Assembly: GCF_902497875.1 (NCBI RefSeq)
Contig: NZ_CABVHY010000042.1
Coordinates: 1-49,407, forward strand
Direction: 5' to 3'
Origin: Pseudomonas fluorescens
Lineage (GTDB): Bacteria; Pseudomonadota; Gammaproteobacteria; Pseudomonadales; Pseudomonadaceae
DNA: 49,407 nucleotides
How positions within the stretch are numbered: the stretch's first letter is position 1; each line of letters opens with the position of its first letter. The notes under the pieces are model-generated. The model was not told the origin of the DNA and did not search any database. It saw only the letters and a list, made by a program, of their open reading frames with translations. A program made the translations under genes and the position numbers. Shown here piece by piece: positions 7,183-16,069 of the stretch.

Positions 7183-8046
7183 ATGTTTGTCATTTCGAAA
7201 CAATCCGTGGCCGCGGCGGCCTCGACGAGTCTGTTCGTCCTGCTCTGGAGCAGCGGGGCGATCTTCTCTAAATGGGGACTGGCCCACGCCTCGCCCTTTG
7301 CCTTCTTATTGATCCGCTTTGCCATTGCGCTGCTCGGGCTGGTGCTGTTGATGCCGTTGCTCAAGCTCAAACTGCCCCGTGGCGGCAAACCCATGCTCTA
7401 TGCAGCGGCCACCGGAGTAATGCTGCTGGGGGCTTATCAGATTTTCTATCTGCTGGCCCTCGACTTGAAGGTCACCCCCGGCGTTATGGCGACGATCATG
7501 GGGGTTCAACCGATCCTCACGGTGATGCTGATCGAGCGTCGGCGCTCCTGGAGCCGGATCTTCGGACTGGCACTGGGGTTGGCGGGGCTGATCATGGTGG
7601 TTTACCAAGGTATTGGCCTCGCCGGAATGTCCTTGGCGGGGATGCTCTTCGGTTTGCTGGCGCTGGCGAGCATGACCTTTGGCTCGATCATGCAGAAGCG
7701 CATCACTGATAATCCGCTGGGCACTTTGCCGCTGCAGTACCTGGCCGGTCTGTTGCTGTGCGGGGTGTTTGTGCCGTTTCAGCCGTTCCACTTCGAACAC
7801 AGCACGGGGTTTATCGTGCCGGTGATCTGGATGGGCCTGGTGGTTTCGGTGTTGGCGACCTTGCTGCTGTATCGCTTGATCGCCCGGGGCAATCTGGTGA
7901 ATGTCACCAGCCTGTTCTACCTGGTACCAGCAGTGACTGCGGTAATGGACTACCTGTTTTTCGGCAACAAACTGGCGACATTGAGCATGCTTGGCATGCT
8001 GCTGATCATTGTCGGACTGGTGTTTGTGTTCCGTAAAGCCAGCTGA
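7183..8046 (+). CDS. EamA/DMT family transporter
   Basis: 287 residues with ten hydrophobic helices in two EamA repeats, the drug/metabolite transporter layout of small-metabolite exporters in the inner membrane. ATG 7183 is chosen over GTG 7174 because AGGTGG sits 6 nt before it. Conserved features include SLFVLLWSSGAIFSKWGL at the first helix, AYQIFYLLALDL, and VTSLFYLVPAVTAVMDYLFF at the end of the second repeat. The substrate cannot be told from sequence. A possible regulatory leader ORF lies upstream. Confidence 0.85.
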   Translation: MFVISKQSVAAAASTSLFVLLWSSGAIFSKWGLAHASPFAFLLIRFAIALLGLVLLMPLLKLKLPRGGKPMLYAAATGVMLLGAYQIFYLLALDLKVTPGVMATIMGVQPILTVMLIERRRSWSRIFGLALGLAGLIMVVYQGIGLAGMSLAGMLFGLLALASMTFGSIMQKRITDNPLGTLPLQYLAGLLLCGVFVPFQPFHFEHSTGFIVPVIWMGLVVSVLATLLLYRLIARGNLVNVTSLFYLVPAVTAVMDYLFFGNKLATLSMLGMLLIIVGLVFVFRKAS

Positions 8047-8060
8047 TTGGAGGTGTTGGC

Positions 8061-8087
8061 GGAGCCTTCGGCGTTGTCGAAGGCTCC
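8061..8087. terminator. Bidirectional terminator-like hairpin
   Basis: GGAGCCTTCG (8061-8070) and CGAAGGCTCC (8078-8087) form a perfect 10-bp stem with a 7-nt loop between the convergent ends of the EamA gene and the minus-strand gene at 8108. No strong U-tract follows on either strand. Confidence 0.6.
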
Positions 8088-8107
8088 GGCCGATCAGTCG
8101 CTTTTGC

Positions 8108-8899
8108 TTAGCGGTGTGTGGCAATCCAGATCAACAACCCGGCCTGGAATACCGAGAACGCCACCAGGCAGGTGATGGTGAAGCGCAACCCGGTGTCGTC
8201 GCGCTGGAACCGGGTAACCTTTTCTTCCTGTTTACGCAGTTTGACTTCCTGTTCCGCCAGGTTCTGCTCGGCTTGCTGGAGCATCTGCGCGGCTTCGAGG
8301 ATTTCCACGAACTGCAGTTTTTCAGTGTTCCAACCCGCCCGCAATTCACCGACCGGGGTGTCTTTCACGCTGCCCTTCAAGTGCTGAGCATCGGCGTACA
8401 CCACTTCGAAACCATGGGCTTTCAAAGAGTGATCGCGGCGCAGGCGGGTGTCCTCGTTGAGGGCATCCTTGTTCGCCAGATCGAAACCGTCGACGTGGTA
8501 GCGCGACCATTTTTTCTGCGCCCAGGAGATGCCCTGAGCCATCAGAAAGCGGCCGATCCCACGGTTCAAAGGCTCTGTCTGCAAACCGCTTTCAGGGCTG
8601 AAATGGACCCGGCGGGTGGCGTGATCGACCCACACATCCAGGTGGTTCTGTTCTTTGCGTACCCGCTGATTAGGCAGCTGGATACTCATCCTGAGCAGGC
8701 TGCGTTCCTTGTCAGTGCGCTCGGCATAACCGAACTCGACAAAGCGCAGCGGCCGTGCGCCGGTGGTGCGGTCAGTTTGCAGCGGCGCCAGGCGGAGCAT
8801 CCGGTGGTGCTCAGCATTGACGTCCGCCCACGGCAACTCGACCACTTGCGGGGCGGTTTCATCGACTGCGATTTCGGGTGAGTTCCGGGTTTCTGTCAT
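8108..8899 (-). CDS. Conserved hypothetical, GNAT-like region plus coiled coil and C-terminal membrane anchor
   Basis: 263 residues. The region ~115-170 (GRFLMAQGISWAQKKWSRYHV, then RRDHSLKAHGFEVVYAD) has the look of a GNAT acetyltransferase C-terminal half. A coiled coil follows at ~198-231 (LQQAEQNLAEQEVKLRKQEEKV) and one membrane helix at ~240-259 close to the C-terminus, so it is probably a tail-anchored inner-membrane protein facing the cytoplasm. The GNAT resemblance is weak and catalytic function unproven. It lies alone, convergent with the EamA gene. Confidence 0.7.
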   Translation of the reverse strand: MTETRNSPEIAVDETAPQVVELPWADVNAEHHRMLRLAPLQTDRTTGARPLRFVEFGYAERTDKERSLLRMSIQLPNQRVRKEQNHLDVWVDHATRRVHFSPESGLQTEPLNRGIGRFLMAQGISWAQKKWSRYHVDGFDLANKDALNEDTRLRRDHSLKAHGFEVVYADAQHLKGSVKDTPVGELRAGWNTEKLQFVEILEAAQMLQQAEQNLAEQEVKLRKQEEKVTRFQRDDTGLRFTITCLVAFSVFQAGLLIWIATHR

Positions 8900-8996
8900 A
8901 ACGGCGAGATCCTGTCAGCCCTGCTTGCCGACAGCAAATGAACTGTCGGCATAGGCTTATCGGCCGTTTTTTTCAGGACTGGAGGGTGAAAGCCGC

Positions 8997-9950
8997 TTAA
9001 CTGGCGCGAAGACCTTCAATGAAGCTCAAGATATGCGCGCCCAACTCGACGGCCAGCGGCAGCTGCGGGTCTTTGTAAGAGGCCAGTTGGCGCTTGATAT
9101 CATTGGGCACGATGCGCATGACGTGGTTCATGCCTTCGATCAGCGCCAGTTCGGCGTCCGGTTTGGCGGCCTTGAGCATCTGCGCATCACCGACGCCGAC
9201 CTGGATGTCGTTGCTGCCCTGAATGATCAAGGCCGGCATTTTCAGCCTGGCGAAGGCTGCTGCCGGATCCTGGCGAAACAGGCTGATCAGATACGGCTGC
9301 ACGCTGGGGCGGAAAATGACCTCCAGTTGCGGTGGCACAGCGTTGTCGACGTGACCGGCCTTGAGGCTGTCGAGCAACTGATTGCTGCGCAGCACCAGCG
9401 GCGGTGGCAGGCGATAGCTCAACTGCTGGCGCAGCACCTGGTCGATCGGACGGGCGCTGCCGGAGACCGAAATCACCGCTGCGGCATCCACGGTGGGCGC
9501 GGCGAGGCTGGCAATCAGCGCGCCTTCGCTGTGCCCGAGCAGGATCAGGTTACCGAAGCGAGGATCGGTCTTGAGCTGCCGACCCCAAGCCACGGCGTCG
9601 GCCACATAGGCATCGAGTGTCAGGTTGCGTTCGTCGGGTGTCGCTGCCAGGCTGGCGGCCACGCCACGTTTGTCGTAACGCACGCTGGCGATGTTGTGTT
9701 TGGCCAGCACCCAGGCCAGGCGCTTGAGGCTGTCGTTGCGCCCGCCATCGGGGTTGTTGCCGTCGCGGTCGGTGGGGCCGGAGCCGGAGATGATCAATAC
9801 CACCGGCACCGGGGTGTCGGATTTGGGCAGCAACAACGAGCCATGTAACTCGCCGTTGCCAGTGTCCAGGCTGACCGGGCGTTGTAGAACGGTGGCCTGG
9901 ACCAGGCCGGTAAACAGTGTAAGGCTCAAGGCAAGAACTCGCAGCATCAT
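8997..9950 (-). CDS. Secreted/periplasmic alpha/beta hydrolase
   Basis: 317 residues from ATG 9950 (9947 is equally possible); the open frame reaches 10055 but the signal peptide MMLRVLALSLTLFTGLVQA marks the start. Catalytic triad candidates: Ser141 in LGHSEGA, Asp in IIQGSNDIQV, His in EGMNHVM. The oxyanion segment is IISGSGPTDRDGN. The family (serine aminopeptidase-like S33 / BAAT-type hydrolases) includes esterases and peptidases; the substrate is unknown. It probably acts in the periplasm. It is divergent from aroC. Confidence 0.8.
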   Translation of the reverse strand: MMLRVLALSLTLFTGLVQATVLQRPVSLDTGNGELHGSLLLPKSDTPVPVVLIISGSGPTDRDGNNPDGGRNDSLKRLAWVLAKHNIASVRYDKRGVAASLAATPDERNLTLDAYVADAVAWGRQLKTDPRFGNLILLGHSEGALIASLAAPTVDAAAVISVSGSARPIDQVLRQQLSYRLPPPLVLRSNQLLDSLKAGHVDNAVPPQLEVIFRPSVQPYLISLFRQDPAAAFARLKMPALIIQGSNDIQVGVGDAQMLKAAKPDAELALIEGMNHVMRIVPNDIKRQLASYKDPQLPLAVELGAHILSFIEGLRAS

Positions 9951-10029
9951 CACGCCATCATGAACAAGGTGCCGGTTTGACTCACAGACACCGATAAGGT
10001 TCGAGGATGAACTAGTCGGGTAGCCTGCG

Positions 10030-10080
10030 TATACTGGCGCGCACTTGGTTACCAAGGCTTATTTATAAGCTTAGATTATC
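10030..10080 (+). promoter_or_regulatory. Putative aroC promoter and leader palindrome
   Basis: A -10 element TATACT (10030-10035) followed by GGCGCGC, without a clear -35. The predicted leader contains GCTTAT-TT-ATAAGC (10067-10080), which could pair as a hairpin about 40 nt before the aroC start. Confidence 0.35.
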
Positions 10081-10119
10081 CCGGTTGAGTAACTTCAGCG
10101 ATTACACGGAGCGCCCTGC

Positions 10120-11211
10120 ATGTCCGGCAATACCTACGGCAAGCTGTTCACTGTCACCACCGCGGGCGAAAGCCATGGTCCGGCGTTGGTCGCCATTGTC
10201 GATGGCTGCCCGCCAGGCCTCGAGCTGTCGCTGGAGGACCTGCAGCGCGATCTGGATCGGCGCAAGCCTGGCACCAGCCGCCACACCACCCAGCGCCAGG
10301 AAGCCGACGAAGTCGAAATTCTCTCCGGGGTTTTCGAAGGCCGGACCACTGGTTGCCCGATCGGTCTGCTGATTCGTAATACCGACCAGAAGTCCAAGGA
10401 CTACTCGGCGATCAAGGATCTGTTCCGTCCGGCCCATGCCGATTACACCTATCACCACAAGTACGGTGAACGCGACTATCGCGGCGGCGGGCGCAGCTCG
10501 GCGCGGGAAACCGCCATGCGGGTAGCGGCCGGCGCTATTGCAAAGAAATTCCTGGCCAGCCAGGGCATCGTGATCCGTGGCTATATGAGCCAGCTGGGGC
10601 CGATCGAAATTCCGTTCAAGACCTGGGATTCGGTGGAAGAGAACGCCTTCTTCTGTCCTGATCCGGACAAAGTGCCGGAGCTTGAAGCCTACATGGACCA
10701 GTTGCGCCGTGATCAGGACTCGGTCGGAGCGAAGATCACCGTGGTCGCCGAGGGTGTGATGCCGGGTCTGGGCGAGCCGATTTTCGACCGCCTCGACGCG
10801 GAACTGGCCCATGCGCTGATGAGCATCAATGCGGTCAAGGGCGTGGAAATCGGCGCCGGATTCGCCAGCGTCGCCCAGCGCGGCACCGAGCACCGTGACG
10901 AAATGACCCCCGAAGGTTTCCTCAGCAACAATGCTGGCGGGATTCTCGGCGGGATTTCCTCCGGGCAGCCGATCGTTGCGCACTTGGCCCTCAAGCCGAC
11001 CTCGAGCATCACCACGCCGGGCCGCTCCATCGATGTCCACGGCAACCCGGTGGACGTCATCACCAAAGGCCGCCACGACCCGTGCGTCGGCATCCGCGCC
11101 ACGCCGATCGCCGAGGCGATGATGGCCATCGTGCTGATGGACCACTTGCTGCGCCATCGCGGGCAGAATGCCGACGTGCGGGTCAGCACACCGGTGCTGG
11201 GCCAGCTGTAA
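10120..11211 (+). CDS. aroC: Chorismate synthase
   Basis: 363 residues. It converts 5-enolpyruvylshikimate-3-phosphate to chorismate, the last common step of aromatic biosynthesis, with reduced FMN. Signatures: GESHG at 16-20, RRKPGTSRHTTQRQEADEV, HHKYGERDYRGGGRSSARET, and LSNNAGGILGGISSGQPI. The length is normal. It is the first gene of a co-directional run with an MFS transporter and mtnBDC, an arrangement common in Pseudomonas. Confidence 0.97.
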   Translation: MSGNTYGKLFTVTTAGESHGPALVAIVDGCPPGLELSLEDLQRDLDRRKPGTSRHTTQRQEADEVEILSGVFEGRTTGCPIGLLIRNTDQKSKDYSAIKDLFRPAHADYTYHHKYGERDYRGGGRSSARETAMRVAAGAIAKKFLASQGIVIRGYMSQLGPIEIPFKTWDSVEENAFFCPDPDKVPELEAYMDQLRRDQDSVGAKITVVAEGVMPGLGEPIFDRLDAELAHALMSINAVKGVEIGAGFASVAQRGTEHRDEMTPEGFLSNNAGGILGGISSGQPIVAHLALKPTSSITTPGRSIDVHGNPVDVITKGRHDPCVGIRATPIAEAMMAIVLMDHLLRHRGQNADVRVSTPVLGQL

Positions 11212-11245
11212 TGGCGGCCTTCGCAGTCGCCACGGTCTGACAGCC

Positions 11246-12391
11246 GTGGCGACGCTGCCGTACTGGCGGCTATCCAGTTTCTATCTGTTCTATTTCGCCT
11301 TGCTCGGTTCGACAGCGCCGTTTCTGGCGCTGTACTTCGATCACCTGGGTTTTTCCAGCGCGCGCATTGGCGAACTGGTGGCGATTCCGATGCTGATGCG
11401 CTGCGTGGCGCCGAATATCTGGGGTTGGCTGGGTGACTACACAGGGCGCCGACTGGCGATTGTACGCTTCGGGGCAGTCTGTACGCTGCTGACCTTCTCG
11501 CTGATCTTCGTCAGCAAGAGCTATGCCTGGCTGGCGATGGTCATGGCCCTGCATGCTTTTTTCTGGCACGCGGTATTGCCGCAATTCGAAGTGATCACCC
11601 TGGCGCACTTGAACGGTCAGACTCACCGTTACAGTCAGATCCGCCTGTGGGGATCCATCGGATTTATCATCACGGTGGTGGCCCTCGGAAGTTTGTTCGA
11701 ATGGCTGAGCCTGGACATCTACCCGGTGACGCTGGTGGTGATCATGGGCGGGATTGTCGTCAGCAGCGCCTGGGTGCCAAATGCTCAGCCTGTCCAGGGC
11801 AGCCGTCTGACCGGTGAAGGATTTCTCAAGCAATTACGCAGTCCCGGCGTGCTGGCGTTTTATGCCTGCGTGGCGCTGATGCAATTGAGTCATGGGCCGT
11901 ATTACACCTTCCTGACCCTGCACCTTGAGCATCTGGGTTACAGCCGTGGCTTGATTGGCATGCTCTGGGGCCTGGGTGTGGTCGCCGAAGTATTGATGTT
12001 CCTGGGCATGAGCAAGATTCTGGCGCGCTTCTCGGTGCGCCGGGTGTTGATGGCGAGTTTCCTGCTGGCTGCGTTGCGCTGGCTGCTGCTTGGCTCCTTT
12101 GCCGAGTTCTTGTGGGTGTTGCTGTTTGCGCAAATTTTGCACGCGGCCACCTTTGGCAGCTTTCACGCGGCTGCCATCCATTTCGTGCAACGTAGCTTCG
12201 GCGCTCGCCAGCAAGGTCAGGGCCAGGCCCTGTATGCCGCACTGGCCGGCACCGGCGGTGCGTTGGGTGCGTTGTATTCCGGCTATAGCTGGAATGCCCT
12301 GGGGGCGACATTGACGTTTAGCATTGCCAGCCTCGCAGCTCTGGCTGCAGCCGTTATCATTGCCACTCGTATGCAAGAGGACAGGCCATGA
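11246..12391 (+). CDS. MFS transporter
   Basis: 381 residues from GTG 11246 (VATLPYWRLSSFYLFYF); the frame is open into the end of aroC but the first membrane helix begins right after this GTG. Twelve hydrophobic helices, with the typical loop-2 stretch GDYTGRRLAIVRFGA. The family resembles HcaT/YcaD-like MFS_1 carriers. The stop overlaps the mtnB start by 4 nt (ATGA), so it is probably co-translated with the methionine-salvage genes; a link to a methylthio compound is conceivable but unproven. Confidence 0.85.
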   Translation: MATLPYWRLSSFYLFYFALLGSTAPFLALYFDHLGFSSARIGELVAIPMLMRCVAPNIWGWLGDYTGRRLAIVRFGAVCTLLTFSLIFVSKSYAWLAMVMALHAFFWHAVLPQFEVITLAHLNGQTHRYSQIRLWGSIGFIITVVALGSLFEWLSLDIYPVTLVVIMGGIVVSSAWVPNAQPVQGSRLTGEGFLKQLRSPGVLAFYACVALMQLSHGPYYTFLTLHLEHLGYSRGLIGMLWGLGVVAEVLMFLGMSKILARFSVRRVLMASFLLAALRWLLLGSFAEFLWVLLFAQILHAATFGSFHAAAIHFVQRSFGARQQGQGQALYAALAGTGGALGALYSGYSWNALGATLTFSIASLAALAAAVIIATRMQEDRP

Positions 12392-13008
12392 GCCTTACCC
12401 GCGAACAGCTAGCCCTGGAAATCATCGAAGCCGGGCGTTTTCTCTATGGCCGCGGCTGGTCACCGGCCACCAGCAGCAATTATTCGACCCGCTTGTCGCC
12501 CAGCCAGGCCTTGCTGACCGTCTCTGGCAAGCACAAGGGGCAGTTGGGCCCGGATGACGTGTTGGCCACCGACCTGGCCGGCAACAGCCTGGAGCCGGGT
12601 AAGAAACCCTCGGCCGAAACCCTGCTGCATACCCAGCTCTACAGCTGGCGCCCGGACATCGGCGCGGTATTGCACACGCACTCGGTGAATGCCACGGTGC
12701 TGTCGCGGCTGACCGCCGAAGACTTTATCGAGTTCGAAGATTACGAACTGCAAAAGGCCTTCAGCGGCGTCTCCACCCACGAATCCAGAGTGCGGGTGCC
12801 GATCTTCGATAACGACCAGGATATTGCCCGACTGGCCGCCAGGGTGCAGCCTTGGCTTGAGGCACATCCCGACTGCGTGGGTTACCTGATCCGCGGCCAT
12901 GGTCTCTACACCTGGGGCGCGCGGATGAGCGATGCGCTGCGGCAGATCGAAGCCTTTGAATTTTTGTTCGAGTGCGAGTTGAAGACCCGCTCAGTGCTCA
13001 ACCGTTAA
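12388..13008 (+). CDS. mtnB: Methylthioribulose-1-phosphate dehydratase
   Basis: 206 residues, class II aldolase fold. It removes water from 5-methylthioribulose-1-phosphate in the methionine salvage pathway. The zinc ligands H96 and H98 are seen in AVLHTHSVNA, with a further His in IRGHGLYTWG; SKHKG-type substrate contacts appear as TVSGKHKG. Length and order (mtnB, mtnD, mtnC) match Pseudomonas. Its start overlaps the MFS stop. Confidence 0.95.
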   Translation: MSLTREQLALEIIEAGRFLYGRGWSPATSSNYSTRLSPSQALLTVSGKHKGQLGPDDVLATDLAGNSLEPGKKPSAETLLHTQLYSWRPDIGAVLHTHSVNATVLSRLTAEDFIEFEDYELQKAFSGVSTHESRVRVPIFDNDQDIARLAARVQPWLEAHPDCVGYLIRGHGLYTWGARMSDALRQIEAFEFLFECELKTRSVLNR

Positions 13009-13106
13009 CCGCTTACTTCTTCAGAAGTAGCCTGCCGTCTGATGAAACGCATCACCTGACCGACCTGTAAGCCTGCGGGTGATGATGATACCGAGGAGTT
13101 GCCAGC

Positions 13107-13652
13107 ATGAGCAGCCTGTCCGTTTACCACGTATCCAGCCCGGAACTGCCGAACAAGGTTCTGACCCACTTCGACGATATTGCCTCGACCCTGGCCGACA
13201 AAGGCGTGCGCTTCGACCGCTGGCAAGCTGCTACGAAGATCCAGCCTGGTGCCAGTCAGGAGGAAGTGATCGCCGCCTATCAGGAGCAGATCGACCGCTT
13301 GATGACCGAGCGTGGATACGTCACCGTCGATGTCATCAGCCTTAACAGTGATCACCCGCAAAAAGCCGAACTGCGGGCCAAATTCCTTGATGAACACCGC
13401 CATGGCGAAGACGAGGTGCGCTTTTTCGTCGCCGGACGGGGTCTGTTTACCTTGCACATCGATGATTACGTGTACGCCGTACTCTGCGAGAAGAACGACC
13501 TGATCTCGGTGCCCGCCGGCACGCCGCACTGGTTCGACATGGGCGAGAACCCGCACTTCGTGGCCATTCGCATGTTCAACAATCCCGAGGGCTGGGTAGC
13601 CCAGTTCACCGGCGAAGACATTGCCCGCCGTTTTCCTGGCCTGGAGGACTGA
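13107..13652 (+). CDS. mtnD: Acireductone dioxygenase
   Basis: 181 residues, cupin fold. Metal ligands H97, H99, E103 (HxHxxxE in EHRHGEDEVRF) and H141 (AGTPHWFDMG) match the family. With Fe(II) it yields the 2-keto acid precursor of methionine; with Ni(II) an off-pathway product. RBS GAGGAG precedes the ATG. About 98 nt of non-coding DNA separates it from mtnB, and the mtnC start is 4 nt after its stop. Confidence 0.96.
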   Translation: MSSLSVYHVSSPELPNKVLTHFDDIASTLADKGVRFDRWQAATKIQPGASQEEVIAAYQEQIDRLMTERGYVTVDVISLNSDHPQKAELRAKFLDEHRHGEDEVRFFVAGRGLFTLHIDDYVYAVLCEKNDLISVPAGTPHWFDMGENPHFVAIRMFNNPEGWVAQFTGEDIARRFPGLED

Positions 13653-13656
13653 GCGA

Positions 13657-14340
13657 ATGTCGATCAAAGCCATCCTCACCGACATCGAAGGCACCACCAG
13701 CGCGGTGAGTTTCGTGTTTGAGGTGCTGTTTCCCTATGCCGCAAAACATCTTCCGGAGTTTGTCCGGCACAATGCCGATCGACCGGACGTAGCCGAGCAA
13801 CTGCAGGCGGTACGTCAGGACAGTGGAGAGCCGACGGCTGACGTCGAGCGGGTCATTCAGATCCTCTTGAACTGGATCGCTGAAGACCGCAAGGCCACGC
13901 CGCTCAAGGCCTTGCAAGGGATGGTCTGGGAGCAGGGCTATCTGGCTGGGCAACTCAAAGGACACGTCTATCCGGATGCGGTCGAAGCGCTCAAGCGCTG
14001 GCAGCAGGATGGCTATCAACTCTTTGTTTATTCATCCGGGTCGATCCAGGCCCAGCGGCTGATTTTTGGTTGCTCCGAGGCGGGTGATTTGACGCCGCTG
14101 TTCAGTGGCTATTTTGACACCACGTCGGGGCCCAAGCGCGAAGCTCAGTCCTATCAGCGGATTGCACAGTCCATTGGCTTTCAATCCCGGCAGATTCTGT
14201 TCCTGTCCGATATCGTCCAGGAGCTGGATGCGGCGCGGGAAGCGGGGATGGCCACCTGCGGGCTCGTGCGCGATGGCGGTGAGCTGGCAGGGCATCTGAA
14301 CGTGAGCAGTTTTGCGCAAATAGACCCGTCAACGTTCTAA
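13657..14340 (+). CDS. mtnC: Enolase-phosphatase E1
   Basis: 227 residues, HAD superfamily. It enolises and dephosphorylates 2,3-diketo-5-methylthiopentyl-1-phosphate to acireductone, the substrate of the mtnD product. The nucleophile motif DIEGT (D9, E11) shows the DxE form typical of this enzyme; motif II is VYSSGS and motif III covers the Lys in SGPKREAQSY, followed by FLSDIVQELDAAREAG. Last gene of the aroC-MFS-mtnBDC run. The ~260 nt after it hold only a weak hairpin (CTTCCT/AGGAAG, 14424-14445). Confidence 0.96.
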   Translation: MSIKAILTDIEGTTSAVSFVFEVLFPYAAKHLPEFVRHNADRPDVAEQLQAVRQDSGEPTADVERVIQILLNWIAEDRKATPLKALQGMVWEQGYLAGQLKGHVYPDAVEALKRWQQDGYQLFVYSSGSIQAQRLIFGCSEAGDLTPLFSGYFDTTSGPKREAQSYQRIAQSIGFQSRQILFLSDIVQELDAAREAGMATCGLVRDGGELAGHLNVSSFAQIDPSTF

Positions 14341-14600
14341 GTTGAAATGGCTGACTAGTGATAAGCAGTGCCAGTAGTCAGCCGAGCGCCATTGGGCGAC
14401 GTTCAAACGCTGACCAAAGTTATCTTCCTTAGGTGGTGTAGGAAGGTGCTTGTTAGTTTGTAGCTCTTTGCCCTTTAGTGCCTTGTGTCCTTGTTAAATC
14501 TCATGTCTGTGTAACCCTTCGCCTCCGCGTGCATGGCTGGTCAACGCAATGTTTATGTTGGCAGTGGTGCGATAGGTCGAGGTGAGAGGGAGGGTTATGA

Positions 14601-14822
14601 ATGAGAAGTCGACAGCGCCCGGTCGGCAAGCCTTTGAGCGAAAAGGAACTGGAAATCCTGCGCTGGGCCAGGGCCGGGAAAACGGTGTGGGAGATCAGTG
14701 TGATTCGGGCCATATCCCAAGCCACGGTCAAATTCCACTTGAGCAACATCTACTGCAAGCTGGAAGTGACCAATAGAGCTCAGGCTGTAGGCGAGGCGTT
14801 GAACAGGGGATTGCTGAATTGA
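14601..14822 (+). CDS. Solo LuxR-type HTH (GerE) protein
   Basis: 73 residues made almost entirely of a LuxR/GerE DNA-binding domain: LSEKELEILRWARAGKTVWE, then ISQATVKFHLSNIYCKLEV and NRAQAVGEAL. No autoinducer-binding or receiver domain is present in frame upstream. RBS AGGGAGGG lies 6 nt before ATG 14601. It is likely a small DNA-binding regulator or a remnant of a larger LuxR protein; the good ribosome-binding site argues for a real short gene. Confidence 0.8.
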   Translation: MRSRQRPVGKPLSEKELEILRWARAGKTVWEISVIRAISQATVKFHLSNIYCKLEVTNRAQAVGEALNRGLLN

Positions 14823-14871
14823 CCCCCCCAAACGACGTTGGGCCGTGAAGCCTGAAGGCTTGCACGACCCC

Positions 14872-14972
14872 GTAGGAGTTGCCGCAGGCTGCGATCTTTT
14901 GATCTTCATTCGCGGCGCAATAATTTGGCGTCGATCAAACAACCAGCATCGCACTCTTCGCCAGCTCCTACA
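14872..14972. repeat. REP element
   Basis: GTAGGAGTTGCCGCAGGCTG with CGATCTTTTGATC at 14872, and the inverted end GCCAGCTCCTAC at 14960-14971. It fills the gap between the LuxR-type gene and the convergent DUF3509 gene. Confidence 0.8.
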
Positions 14973-14983
14973 CCACTACTGAT

Positions 14984-15259
14984 TCAAACCGAGTGATAGG
15001 TCGGCAAGGCAAAGCGGTGTTGACTCTGTAACATCGAAATCTGTGGCAGTTCGCTGGCCTGTTCCGCCAAGTCGCGGCGAATGGCGCTGATCACCCAGGA
15101 CAGTTGGTCGCCGGCATGCAGCTGTGCATAGGAAATCGATCGTTTGAGCTGTTTTTCGCTATTACGCAGCGTCAGCAAGATACCGCCGTCAGGCCGTGCC
15201 TGGATGGTGACTTCGAAGTTGGAGAACAAAGACGCGAATTTTTCTTGGATCAGGCTCAT
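14984..15259 (-). CDS. DUF3509 family protein
   Basis: 91 residues from ATG 15259 (GGAG 9 nt upstream); the frame is open to 15292 but this start fits the family length. Small soluble protein: MSLIQEKFASLFSNFEVTI, then GGILLTLRN and AGDQLSWVISAIRRDLAEQ. DUF3509 proteins are short, Pseudomonas-restricted and of unknown function. Confidence 0.8.
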   Translation of the reverse strand: MSLIQEKFASLFSNFEVTIQARPDGGILLTLRNSEKQLKRSISYAQLHAGDQLSWVISAIRRDLAEQASELPQISMLQSQHRFALPTYHSV

Positions 15260-15802
15260 GTCTATCAGCTCCGTTAATTGCTTGAATGGCAAGCGTGGAG
15301 TGATAGGTGCAGTGATTGTGCCAGTATTGAGTTTTTTAAATAACTATATAAATCAACAAGTTATAGTTTCTCTAAAAATTCGCTTTCGTGCAATTTGCAT
15401 GAGTCGCCATCGTGCATCCTGCATTTTGCGTGGTTTGCCGGATTTTTCGTGAGCCACAGAACCTCCGGTAACGGTCAGACCCTCGGCAGGCAGGAAAAAT
15501 TCCATCGTGGGGACCGGAGGCCGCAGTGTAGAAAACCTGCATGGATCAGCGAGAAAGCGAGCGCTACTGCAGGTAGATACAAAACTTTTCAAATTCTCCA
15601 TGTACAGCCGAAGAACGGCTGACGTATTTTCATCGTGTTTCACGGCTGCTGTTAACTGTTTTAGTTGAACACCGTTGAGCGCCTTTTGACGTTTAACGGT
15701 GTACAGCACCCCTATAGGTTTCAGTCGCGGACAGTGGATGTTCTGCGTCGCCGGTTGAATGGTTCGGCGTTCGCCCGATAATAAAAAAACAGGATCTCAC
15801 CG
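15260..15802. other. Gene-poor interval
   Basis: About 540 nt without a convincing gene. An AT-rich stretch lies at 15325-15370. A 118-codon minus-strand frame (15353-15709) has Arg/Ser-rich, low-quality composition, no ribosome-binding site that I can see and no recognisable family; I do not call it. Confidence 0.5.
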
Positions 15803-15970
15803 ATGAGCAGAATCTTTCGCGCAATCGTCAACGGCACCCGCCAACCTCGCATTCTGTACATCGACGATAGCGTCTTCATCCCGATCCACTTCAGCAAGAC
15901 CGCTCCAGTCGTGCCCGCTGCCCAGCGTTGTGAGGCGAGCGAGCCTCGCGCCATTCCCTGGCCTGCCTGA
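15803..15970 (+). CDS. Putative small protein
   Basis: 55 residues from ATG 15803 with AGGA 8 nt upstream: begins MSRIFRAIVNGTRQPRILYI and ends AIPWPA. Basic and hydrophobic pattern, no membrane helix, no known family. It lies about 100 nt before the acyl-CoA synthetase on the same strand. Coding status rests on the ribosome-binding site and plausible composition only. Confidence 0.4.
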   Translation: MSRIFRAIVNGTRQPRILYIDDSVFIPIHFSKTAPVVPAAQRCEASEPRAIPWPA

Positions 15971-16069
15971 CGCCAGTCACCGTCTCCCTCGGTAAATCCC
16001 TTCATCGTTATCGACACTGTCCTGGCTGCCAGCCGGCGCGGCGGCGTTTTGTGTCGAACAGGAGCAACC

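Noticed and set aside
15353..15709. 118-codon minus-strand frame
   Set aside because: No ribosome-binding site seen, poor composition and no family resemblance; lies in a gene-poor interval and is best treated as chance.
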